Assembly (NCBI GenBank): GCA_025997795.1
Contig: BNVB01000020.1
Coordinates: 1 to 34,086 of the forward strand
Direction of reading: 5' to 3'
Source of the DNA: Spirochaetia bacterium
GTDB lineage: Bacteria; Spirochaetota; Spirochaetia; Treponematales; Breznakiellaceae
DNA length: 34,086 nt
Shown here piece by piece: positions 14,543 to 22,700 of the stretch. The position numbers and the translations under genes are program-made. Positions within the stretch are counted from its first letter, which is position 1, and each line of letters begins with the position of its first letter. The notes under the pieces are model-generated. The model did not search any database, was not told the origin of the DNA, and worked only from the letters and a program-made list of their open reading frames with translations.

Positions 14543-14794
14543 ATGACTGATCTTAGAAACGGAATCGACATGACCAATGAAGAATATGACGCTCTTGACG
14601 AATACTACACCAAAAACCCTCCCAAGGTGGATCCCGCCAAAAAAGGTGGTATTTTTACCCGCCAGAAGGAACTGCTTGACGTGCTGGATAGGGTATCCGC
14701 CGATTATATTATGAATCGGGCTATGTTTACAAACAAGCTGCCTGTTCAAATCATCGGTGAGATGGTTCGAGAAAAAATTACTGCTCAAGCGTAG
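14543..14794 (+). CDS. Partner (probable antitoxin) of the BrnT-like toxin
   Basis: An 83-residue acidic protein, MTDLRNGIDMTNEEYDALD then EYYTKNPP, with FTRQKELLDVLDRVSADY and the C-terminal QIIGEMVREKITA. It is clearly paralogous to the 77-residue protein at 27632-27865 (shared DALDE.YTK, TRQ..LL..LD.V.A.Y, IGEMVREKI). AGGAGA precedes the ATG. Position after a BrnT-like toxin and its size suggest an antitoxin, but it does not match the BrnA sequence I know, so the DNA-binding fold is unproven. It ends one base from the convergent PfkB gene. Confidence 0.6.
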   Translation: MTDLRNGIDMTNEEYDALDEYYTKNPPKVDPAKKGGIFTRQKELLDVLDRVSADYIMNRAMFTNKLPVQIIGEMVREKITAQA

Positions 14795-14795
14795 G

Positions 14796-15920
14796 CTATC
14801 CGTTCCCCGTTCCCGGCCTCTCCAGCACCAGGGCAGCAGCGGCATTTCCCGCTTTGCCGCAAACTTCGGGGTTTTGACCCCGAAGCCAGGCGGCCAAAAA
14901 ACCTGCCGCAAAGGCATCTCCTGCGCCGGTACTTTCCGCCCCTTCTACCGGCTGGGTGGGGATTGTCCACATCGTGTTGTTTTGAGAGACCACCGCCCCC
15001 CGTTCAGCGCATTTTACTACAAGCAGGGGAAAACCCGGCTTTGGCCCCGGGGGGAGTAATCCGGCCGGTGGAAGGTTTTTTTTATCCGGGGCAAAAGCAG
15101 CAGCTTCGTTTTCATTCATAAAAAGGATCACCGGAAAATGGCTGCTCAGGGAGCAGATAAGCGCCGCGTGTTCTGTGGCATTATCCGCCGTTCCCGGATC
15201 CAGCGCCAGGGTTAGCGAATGTTTTTCCGCCAGTTCCAGAAGCCGCCGGAGCAGGTTTTCTCTTTCCAGGAGAAAACCTTCCAGCATAAGGATCTTTGGC
15301 GTACCGCAGGAATTGTGCTGTGTGTGGGCGGCAGATTTGCCGGAAAACAGATCTTCGTTTATGTCGGCGGTTTCCAGTTCCAGCGCCGCCGCCGGAGAAG
15401 CGGCGATACGCCGTTCCCCGCCTGAAGTCAGGCTGATAAACATCCCTGTGGGGGATTGTTTCCGGGCCAGATACAGTTCCACCCCGGCGCACCTTAGTTC
15501 TTTTTCAAAGAGGGTGCCAAAGCGGTCAGTATGTTCTCCGCCTGGGATAGAAAGACCGCCGACAGCGCCGGCAAAGGCCGTTTTTACTCCCAGCCGGGCG
15601 GCAATTTTTGCGGTATTTGCCGCGCCGCCTCCGGCGCAATATACCGGCGGCGGTACGGCGGGTAAAGCGGCAAGAATGGCCGCGGCAGTTTCGGCGGGTA
15701 CATGCTGTACCGGCTTTGAGAGGCCAAAGTCTTCGCAGAAATTCCCAAACCGTGTTTTGGGAATTTCCGCGAAGACATCAACCATGGCATTACCTATGCA
15801 CAAAAGTTCGGCCGCATCCATTCCAGAACCGGCCGCATCCATTCCAGAACCGGCCGCATCCATTCCAAAACCGGCCGCATCCATTCCAAAATCGGCCGCA
15901 TCCATTCCAAAATCGGCCAT
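14796..15920 (-). CDS. PfkB-family sugar/nucleoside kinase with a repeat-encoded N terminus
   Basis: A 374-residue ribokinase-superfamily enzyme, closest in feel to adenosine-kinase-like members. Motifs: CIGNAMVDVFAEIP near 42, the glycine motif CAGGGAANTAKIAARLG (about 94-110), and the C-terminal anion-hole/base motif STGAGDAFAAGF. The first 37 residues are built from five 7-residue units of GMDAAG(F/S) type, encoded by a perfect 21-bp tandem array; every unit contains an ATG, so starts could shift with copy number. The longest frame starts at 15920, one base inside the ackA stop (TAATG), but an internal repeat ATG leaving MDAAELLCIGNAMVD would give a normal family N terminus. Confidence 0.88.
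   Translation of the reverse strand: MADFGMDAADFGMDAAGFGMDAAGSGMDAAGSGMDAAELLCIGNAMVDVFAEIPKTRFGNFCEDFGLSKPVQHVPAETAAAILAALPAVPPPVYCAGGGAANTAKIAARLGVKTAFAGAVGGLSIPGGEHTDRFGTLFEKELRCAGVELYLARKQSPTGMFISLTSGGERRIAASPAAALELETADINEDLFSGKSAAHTQHNSCGTPKILMLEGFLLERENLLRRLLELAEKHSLTLALDPGTADNATEHAALICSLSSHFPVILFMNENEAAAFAPDKKNLPPAGLLPPGPKPGFPLLVVKCAERGAVVSQNNTMWTIPTQPVEGAESTGAGDAFAAGFLAAWLRGQNPEVCGKAGNAAAALVLERPGTGNG
15810..15914 (-). repeat. Five tandem copies of the 21-bp in-frame repeat
   Basis: Units at 15810-15830, 15831-15851, 15852-15872, 15873-15893 and 15894-15914. Variation is confined to two positions (agaacc, aaaacc, aaaatc on the plus strand). On the coding strand each unit contains GGAATGGATGCGGCC and encodes GMDAAG(F/S) or GMDAADF. 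The same core occurs in prmC (opposite orientation) and in the hybrid kinase. Confidence 0.95.
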
Positions 15921-17257
15921 TACTTTGGCAGTGCAATAATCTCTTGTAACTCAGGACTTTTTGCCAGTTCGCCCTTAAGGCTTTCTGCCCGGCCCTTGTT
16001 TACATAATCCTTACTCTGGAAGGAATAGGTAAACTTGGTGTGAATGTCGTAGGTCCCCGCCATGAGGGCGTAGGCATCCTCGGTCATTACCAGTTCTTCA
16101 TCGGTGGGGATAATGTACACCGGAATCTTCGATTCAGGTTTGCTGATAAGCGTTTCCGTATTCCGGGTATGGGAGCTTTTGTTTTTCTTTGGATCGTATA
16201 CAATGCCGATTCCTTCAAGGCCGGCGAGGATCTTTTCCCGCATAAAGAAGGCAAACTCGCCGACCCCGGCGGTAAACACCAGCGCATCCACCCGGCCCAG
16301 CGCCGCTATATATCCGCCGATATATTTTTTTACCCGGTGGGCTTCCATGTCCTGGGCAAGCAGGGCCTTTTTATCGCCCGCTTCTTTTGCCTTTTGAATA
16401 TCCCGGCGGTCCGTATATTGTCCGGTAATTCCCAAAAGGCCGCTTTTTTTGTTAAGGGCGCTTTCCGCTTCGGCGGCGCTCATGCCGGTTTTTCTCATCA
16501 TATAAAAGGGCAGCGCCGGATCAAGATCGCCGGAACGGCTTCCCATAATAAGTCCCTCCAGGGGAGTAATGCCCATGGAAGTATCAAAGGAAAGGCCGTC
16601 TTTGACGGCATTGATGGACGAACCGTTTCCCAGGTGACAGATGACAAGGTTTGTTTTAAAGGGATCTTTCCCCAGCAGTACTGCGGCCCGTTTGGCGGTA
16701 TAAAGGAAACTGGTACCGTGGAAACCGTAACGGCGCACCGAATATTTTTCGTACCATTCATAGGGTACCGCATAGAGGAACGATTCGGGGGGCATGGTCT
16801 GGTGCCATGCGGTATCCATTACCGCGCAGTGGGGCACCGTGGGCAGCACTTTTTTGGCCGCCTGAAGCCCCAGGATCTGGGCGGGGTTGTGGAGCGGTGA
16901 AAGATCGGCAATGTCGTTAAAAGCGGCCAGCACCGTATCGTCTACAATAACCGATTTGATGAATTTGTCGCCGCCGTGGGTTACCCGGTGGCCGACGGCG
17001 CCGATGGCCGACATATCCGTTAGGCAGCCCTTTTCTTTGTCCGTCAGGGTTTTGATAATAAGATCCACCGCATCCAGATGGCTGGGACAATCGTGGTTTA
17101 GGGTAATCTCTTCCTTTCCCTTTACCTTGTGATTGATAAAGGAACCGCCCACGCTTACCTTTTCTACCACTCCCACGGCCAGTACATCTTTGGTATCCCA
17201 ATCGTATACCTGATATTTGGCAGAAGATGATCCGCAGTTCAATGTTAAAATTACCAT
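15920..17257 (-). CDS. ackA: Acetate kinase
   Basis: A 445-residue acetokinase, slightly longer than the usual 400. It catalyses acetyl phosphate + ADP to acetate + ATP, the ATP-yielding last step of acetate fermentation. Signatures: TLNCGSSSAKYQVYD at the N terminus, VGHRVTHGGD, PLHNPA, AVMDTAWHQTMP, YGFHGTSFLYT, ICHLGNGSSINAVKDG, DTSMGITPLEG and TAGVGEF. GAGGA lies ahead of the ATG. No phosphotransacetylase gene is adjacent. It lies 42 nt downstream of manC and overlaps the PfkB kinase start, so the three are probably co-transcribed. Confidence 0.97.
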   Translation of the reverse strand: MVILTLNCGSSSAKYQVYDWDTKDVLAVGVVEKVSVGGSFINHKVKGKEEITLNHDCPSHLDAVDLIIKTLTDKEKGCLTDMSAIGAVGHRVTHGGDKFIKSVIVDDTVLAAFNDIADLSPLHNPAQILGLQAAKKVLPTVPHCAVMDTAWHQTMPPESFLYAVPYEWYEKYSVRRYGFHGTSFLYTAKRAAVLLGKDPFKTNLVICHLGNGSSINAVKDGLSFDTSMGITPLEGLIMGSRSGDLDPALPFYMMRKTGMSAAEAESALNKKSGLLGITGQYTDRRDIQKAKEAGDKKALLAQDMEAHRVKKYIGGYIAALGRVDALVFTAGVGEFAFFMREKILAGLEGIGIVYDPKKNKSSHTRNTETLISKPESKIPVYIIPTDEELVMTEDAYALMAGTYDIHTKFTYSFQSKDYVNKGRAESLKGELAKSPELQEIIALPK

Positions 17258-17299
17258 GTTTTCCTCGCTTGCAAATTTATAGCTTTTTAGAAAAAGCTC

Positions 17300-18490
17300 T
17301 TATAACAATTCATTACGGCCCTTGGCCCTGATTTGTTCCACAATTTCCCGGACATGCTGGGTTTCGCCTTTTTTAGCCACCAGTACGCTTCCCGGTCCGC
17401 CGGTTTTTCCCGACCGTACCACCACAATAAGATCCTCCGTTCCCAAAAGGGCCACGGGTATGTCGGAATCGACAAAACAATCTTTTGTATGAAGCTCATA
17501 AATTTCCGAGCGGGTTCCAACGGTAGTGGAAACCGGGGTTCCGCTGCCCGATTTGAGCATCTGCGCATACTCGTCCCAGCTTCCTACATCAAACCAGTCA
17601 AACCCGGCGTTTACCATAACCGTATCGGAACTTTTTTCCGCAATGGCATAGTCAAACGAAACAGACTGCGCCTTTTTGTAGGCTTCCCCCAGATTGAACC
17701 ATTCCCAGAGTATCCGGAGTCCCCGTTCGGTCCGGAAGGACCGTTCGTCCGGAGCACGGAGTGCGCCAAAGGGAAGAATAACTTCCGGCGCGCTGCGGCG
17801 GAATTCGTTCAGTATAAACTTGGAAGAGAAGGCAAACATACCTGAATTCCAAAAAAAGTTTCCCGCCTTGATGAACGATTCTGCCTTTTCCCGGCTTGGT
17901 TTTTCCCGGAAAGAAAGAACCTTGAATACCTTTGGTTCTTCCGCCAAACGGGAAACCAATTTGCCCGCTTCAATATAACCATAACCGGTATCGGCCCCCC
18001 GGGGTTTGATGCCAAAAATTGCCAGTTTATCTGCCTGGGCAAAGGCTTCCGCTGCCGCCGCATCCACGATAAAACGTTCCAGGGGTGCAATAATATGATC
18101 GCTTGTAAGGACCAGCACCTTCCGTTCTTCCCCGGACATCCAGTCGATAAAGTTTACTGCGCAGGCAATGGCCGGGGCGGTATTTTTTGCCGCCGGTTCG
18201 GGGATCAATACCAGGTGTTTTAGCTCTGCGGGGCTGTATCTTTCGCAGGCCCTGACAATGTGGGCAGCGTGGGACTGTCCGGCAATGATAATCACCCTGC
18301 CATCCCCCTGGCGGTCTATTACTGCCAGGGCCCGGTCTACCGCAGTGTTAAAAAATGTTCCCGGCATAATGGCATCGCCCTGATCGTTTGAAGGGGGAGC
18401 AGGCAGAAACTGTTTGGGGATCCGGCTGTTACTGGCGGGCCAGAGCCTGGTACCGGAACCTCCCGCCATGATAATGCAATCGTTGAACAT
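17300..18490 (-). CDS. manC: Mannose-1-phosphate guanylyltransferase
   Basis: A 396-residue nucleotidyltransferase that makes GDP-mannose from mannose 1-phosphate and GTP for glycan synthesis. It has the N-terminal signature IMAGGSGTRLWPASNSRIPKQFL, SDHIIAPLE, TGYGYIEAG, SFREKPSREKAESFI (the FXEKP-type motif), NSGMFAFSS and the metal-binding AGFDWFDVGSWDEY. Its length fits the single-domain form, without the C-terminal cupin isomerase of bifunctional enzymes. The predicted promoter ends nine bases before the ATG and no ribosome site is present, so the message may be essentially leaderless. Confidence 0.93.
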   Translation of the reverse strand: MFNDCIIMAGGSGTRLWPASNSRIPKQFLPAPPSNDQGDAIMPGTFFNTAVDRALAVIDRQGDGRVIIIAGQSHAAHIVRACERYSPAELKHLVLIPEPAAKNTAPAIACAVNFIDWMSGEERKVLVLTSDHIIAPLERFIVDAAAAEAFAQADKLAIFGIKPRGADTGYGYIEAGKLVSRLAEEPKVFKVLSFREKPSREKAESFIKAGNFFWNSGMFAFSSKFILNEFRRSAPEVILPFGALRAPDERSFRTERGLRILWEWFNLGEAYKKAQSVSFDYAIAEKSSDTVMVNAGFDWFDVGSWDEYAQMLKSGSGTPVSTTVGTRSEIYELHTKDCFVDSDIPVALLGTEDLIVVVRSGKTGGPGSVLVAKKGETQHVREIVEQIRAKGRNELL

Positions 18491-18499
18491 GGTTAATAC

Positions 18500-18528
18500 A
18501 GTATAAAACAGGATACGGTCCAGTGCAA
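18500..18528 (-). promoter_or_regulatory. manC promoter nearly abutting the start codon
   Basis: Minus strand: TTGCAC (18528-18523, 4/6), 17-bp spacer, TATACT (18505-18500, 5/6). Expected +1 about 18493 with the ATG at 18490. It begins directly after the MFS gene stop, separating manC from the nrdJ-MFS unit. Confidence 0.6.
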
Positions 18529-18530
18529 GC

Positions 18531-19748
18531 TTACTGTTTTGTCCTGCTTCCCAGGGTTACAAGTCCATAAACAAAGAGGGCAATTCCGGTAAAACCCGCA
18601 TAGAGGGCAAAAAGGCCCCGGTATCCGGTATTTTCTACCAGGGCGCCGCCCAACATATTCCCCATGAGGGCAGGAAGCCCCGAACCCAGGGCCAGGTACA
18701 CCGACATGCCCGTTCCCCGCTTCTCCGGCGGAAAGGTGACGGTGATAAAATTCACCGCCGCCGGGTGGTAAATTCCAAAACAGAGGGAATGGAGCATTTG
18801 GGCGGCGATAATGCAGGCTTTATAGGGAAAAAGCGCCCAGACCAGGAGCCGGACGCTGATTCCCGCAGCGGACAGCGCCAAAAGGGGGAGGGGGCCAAAA
18901 CGGCGGATCAGGCGGCCGGAAAGAAACATACAGGGCACCTCCGCCGCCGTGGCCAGGGCAAACATCAGCCCCACCGCGTCCCAGCGGAGTACTTCCGTAA
19001 GGTAGAGGGGAAAGTAGGTGTACACCGCCGCCATGGCAAGCCGGCAAAGAAAGATAATCGAAAAACCGCCGATAAAAAAAGCCGACATCAGGGGGAGCCG
19101 GCCCGAACCCGGCGCTGGCGAAAGAACCCGGCCGCTGTTCCTGTGGAAGCCGGGGTTCCGTCCAAATGTTTTAAGAGCGGCCCCGGTTTCCACTAAAGTT
19201 GAAGCCCCCGGCAGGAGCATGATGGGAATTATCGCCGCCACAGAAGAAAGTCCAATCCAAAAGGAAATGGTCCCCGCACTATGGGGTTTGAAGAACGGCG
19301 TCCATTGCAGGAACAGGGTAAACAAAATAAAGCTAAGCGAGCCGGTTACCCTGATCTTTCCATAATCCCCGGTTTTACCAATCTGAATTGTGGTCACTGC
19401 ATCCAGAAGAGAAGTGGTGGACCGGAATCCAAAGGCCATAAGGGCCAGCATCACCATGCTGATTAATGGGTGGATAAACACTATGAGGGGAACCACCGCC
19501 AGAACAGGCAATACCGTGGCAGTGATGAGGGCCATGCGGTAGTTTCCTGTCCGGTCCGTCAGATAGCCGAATACAAAGGGCCCTGCCACACCGGCCCCTT
19601 CAAAGACACCCAAGAGTATTCCCACCCAAAAAGGACTGTACCCCAAACCCCGGACCAGGATAGAAAGATAGGGAGTAAGCGCCCCATAAACCATGAAGGT
19701 ACAAACAAATGAAGGGATAAAACGGTTTGGGTTAACGGGTTGGATCAT
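18531..19748 (-). CDS. Major facilitator superfamily transporter
   Basis: A 405-residue integral membrane protein with about twelve hydrophobic segments. Between segments 2 and 3 it carries an MFS motif A variant, GYLTDRTGNYRMAL; the matching loop in the second half reads SGRLIRRFGPLP. The N-terminal VYGALTPYLSILVRGLGYSPFWVGILLGVF suggests the MFS_1-like/LacY-like group of sugar or nucleoside carriers, but the substrate cannot be read from sequence. It begins 13 nt after the nrdJ stop, with AGGT ahead of the ATG, so it is probably co-transcribed with nrdJ; a nucleoside or cobalamin-linked role would be speculation. Confidence 0.88.
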   Translation of the reverse strand: MIQPVNPNRFIPSFVCTFMVYGALTPYLSILVRGLGYSPFWVGILLGVFEGAGVAGPFVFGYLTDRTGNYRMALITATVLPVLAVVPLIVFIHPLISMVMLALMAFGFRSTTSLLDAVTTIQIGKTGDYGKIRVTGSLSFILFTLFLQWTPFFKPHSAGTISFWIGLSSVAAIIPIMLLPGASTLVETGAALKTFGRNPGFHRNSGRVLSPAPGSGRLPLMSAFFIGGFSIIFLCRLAMAAVYTYFPLYLTEVLRWDAVGLMFALATAAEVPCMFLSGRLIRRFGPLPLLALSAAGISVRLLVWALFPYKACIIAAQMLHSLCFGIYHPAAVNFITVTFPPEKRGTGMSVYLALGSGLPALMGNMLGGALVENTGYRGLFALYAGFTGIALFVYGLVTLGSRTKQ

Positions 19749-19761
19749 GCAGACCTATCGC

Positions 19762-22700
19762 TTAACTGCATCCCGTGGTACCTCCGCAGGTGTCACACTT
19801 CATGCAGGTACCGTTCCGGACCAGCGTGAAGGAACCGCAGCCTGGGCAGGGGTCGCCCTCGTAACCCTTGATCCGTGCCTGGGCGATGCGGGCCGCTTCG
19901 GTGTCGCCGCTGCGGTGTTTTGCCATAACGGCTTTTGGCGCGGCGGATTTTGTTTCGCTTTTTCCCCCGTTTGCGCGGGAACCGCTATGGGCTGTGCCGC
20001 TGTCCAGCACAAGCGCCTCGCCGCGTGTGCCGGTAGCTTCCAAATCCTCAGGTTTTACTTGGCCCAGATCGCTGCGTTTAAGGTAACTAATCGCCAAATC
20101 CCGGAAGATATAATCGATTACGCTGGTGGACATCTTGATATAGTCGTGGCCCTGGACCAAACCGTTGGGTTCAAAGCGGCTAAAGGTAAAGGCATCCACA
20201 TATTCCTCCAGGGGCACGCCGTATTGGAGGCCCAGCGAAACGGCGATGGCAAAACTGTTTAGCAGGCTGCGGAAGGCGGCCCCTTCTTTGTGCATGTCAA
20301 GAAATATTTCCCCCAGTTTGCCGTTGTCGTATTCACCGGTACGGATAAAAATTGAGTGGCCGCCGATTTTTGCCTTTTGGGTATAACCCGAACGGCGGTT
20401 GGGAAGGGGCCGCCTGAGTCCCCGTACATCGCCTCGGCGGCGGTCAAAGCGGGCCGGAGTTTCCAGATTTTTCTGGAGGGCAAGAATTGTATCCGCCAGC
20501 GGGTCCGTACCGGGGGCAAATGCCGAAAGAGGCTGGGAGAGTTTTGATCCGTCTCGGTAGAGGGCCACCGCTTTAAGGCCGCTCTTCCACGCCAGCATAT
20601 AGGCGCCCTTAACATCTTCGTAATTTGCTGCATTGGGCATATTGATCGTCTTGCTGATTGCCCCGGTAATAAAGGGCTGCACCGCCGCCATGATTTCTAC
20701 ATGGGCTTCCCAGGGTATGGACCGGCTGCCGTTTTTTCCCGAAGGAGTGGCGGTGTCGAAAACAGAAAGATCATTTTCCTTAAGCCCCGGCGCTCCTTCC
20801 AGGCCCATGGTTCCGCAGACATGGAGTTCCGCCCCGGCAATGTCCTTATCGCTAAAACCCAAATGTTTAAGCAGGCTGAACCCCGGGAGGGACCAGGTTG
20901 ATTCGGGGATGGCAAGTTTTTTCTCCACAAAATCTTTGCCCAGTATCCAGGGATTAAAAACGCTGTCCAGCGAAATGGCATTATCCGCGGCGGCTTCGGC
21001 GGCGGCGAGGGCCTCTGGCGTAAAACCCTTGGCGGTGAGGCTTTCCGGATTAATAAAGGGCGCGCCCTTAAATGTTTTGTGTCCCGTAGCATAGGCGATG
21101 ATTGCTTCTATTTCGCTTTTTTTGTAACCCAGGGCTTCCAGCGCCGGAGGTACCGATTGATTGATGATCTTAAAGTAACCGCCCCCGGCGAGTTTTTTGA
21201 ATTTTACCAGGGCAAAATCCGGCTCCACTCCGGTGGTGTCGCAGTCCATAAGCAGGCCGATAGTTCCCGTGGGGGCAATGGCGCTTACCTGGGCATTGCG
21301 GAAACCGTGGGCCTCCCCCAACTCCAGCGCCCGGTCCCAGGATAAACGGGCTGCCTCCAGCAATTCCGCCGGTATTTTTCCGCCGGACTTTGCCGAAGCA
21401 AAGTTGGCGGGATCGATCCCCCGGGGAATAGTGTGGAGCCCTTCGTATTCATCAGCCTGTGCATTGTAGACCGCCCGGCGGTGGTTCCGGATTACCCGGA
21501 GCATCGCCGCCTGATTATCGGCATAACGGATAAACGGCCCCAGGGAGGCGGCTATCCTGGCGGACTGTGCATAGGCCTCACCGGAAAGGATCGCCGAAAG
21601 GGCAGCGGCCACGGTACGGCCTTCTTCCGAATCGTAGGCCAGGCCCATCACCATAAGAAGGCTTCCCAGGTTGGCATAACCCAGACCCAGGGTACGGTAC
21701 TGGTAAGAAAGTTCGGCGATACGGGGCGCGGGAAACTGGGCCATGACCACGGAGATTTCCAGAATGGTGGTCCAGATGTCGATGGCGTGGAGATAACCGG
21801 GAATGTTAAAAGCTTTTTTCTTCCGGTTGTAGAGGGTCCCCAAATTTATCGACGCCAGGTTACAGGCCGTATCATCAAGGAACATATATTCCGAACAGGG
21901 ATTGCTGGCCCGGATCTCCCCCCCCGCAGGACAGGTATGCCAGTCGTTGATCGTTGTATGGTACTGGAGACCCGGATCGGCGCACTGCCAGGCAGACCGG
22001 GCCATGCGGGACCAAAGCTCCCGGGCTTTAACGGTTTTAACCGGAATCCCCGATACCCGTTCCCGCAATTCCCAGGTGCCGTCTTCGATTACGGCTTTCA
22101 TAAAATCATCGCTTACCCGGACGCTGTTATTCGAGGACTGGCCCGATACGGCATTGTAGGCTTCGTCATCCCAGGCAGTGGAAAACACCGCCGGGTCTGC
22201 CGGTTTTGGATTGGAAAGTTCGTCCTGTTCAATACGGCGAAGCAGCTGGTAAAGGTAGGTGGGCGGCATATTTTCTTCCAGCGCCGACCGGAGGGCCTCC
22301 GCCAGTTCATGGTTTTTGTCCACAGCAAAAGCATCTTCCGCAGGGCCCCGGAAAGAAGCTACGGCCTTCCGTACCGCTTCCAGATGTTTTTTGATAACGA
22401 GGGATCCGGTTACCATGGAAGCAACCTTGTGTTCTTCCTGGGCCTTCCAGTCGATGTAGGCTTCCACATCGGGATGATCCGCATCCAGGGTAACCATCTT
22501 GGCTGCCCGCCGGGTGGTGCCGCCGGATTTTATCGCCGACGCAGACCGGTCCCCTATTTTAAGGAACGAAAGCAGCCCGGACGAAACACCGCCGCCGGAA
22601 AGTTTTTCATGAGACGCCCGGAGCCGGGAAAAATTTGACCCCGTACCGGAACCGTACTTAAAAAGCCGGGCTTCCCTGGTTACCAGGTCCATGATGCCCC

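Noticed and set aside
21433..22638. 401-codon plus-strand frame opposite nrdJ
   Set aside because: It lies wholly antisense to conserved NrdJ domains and has no family-like sequence; GC-rich codons leave the opposite frame open.
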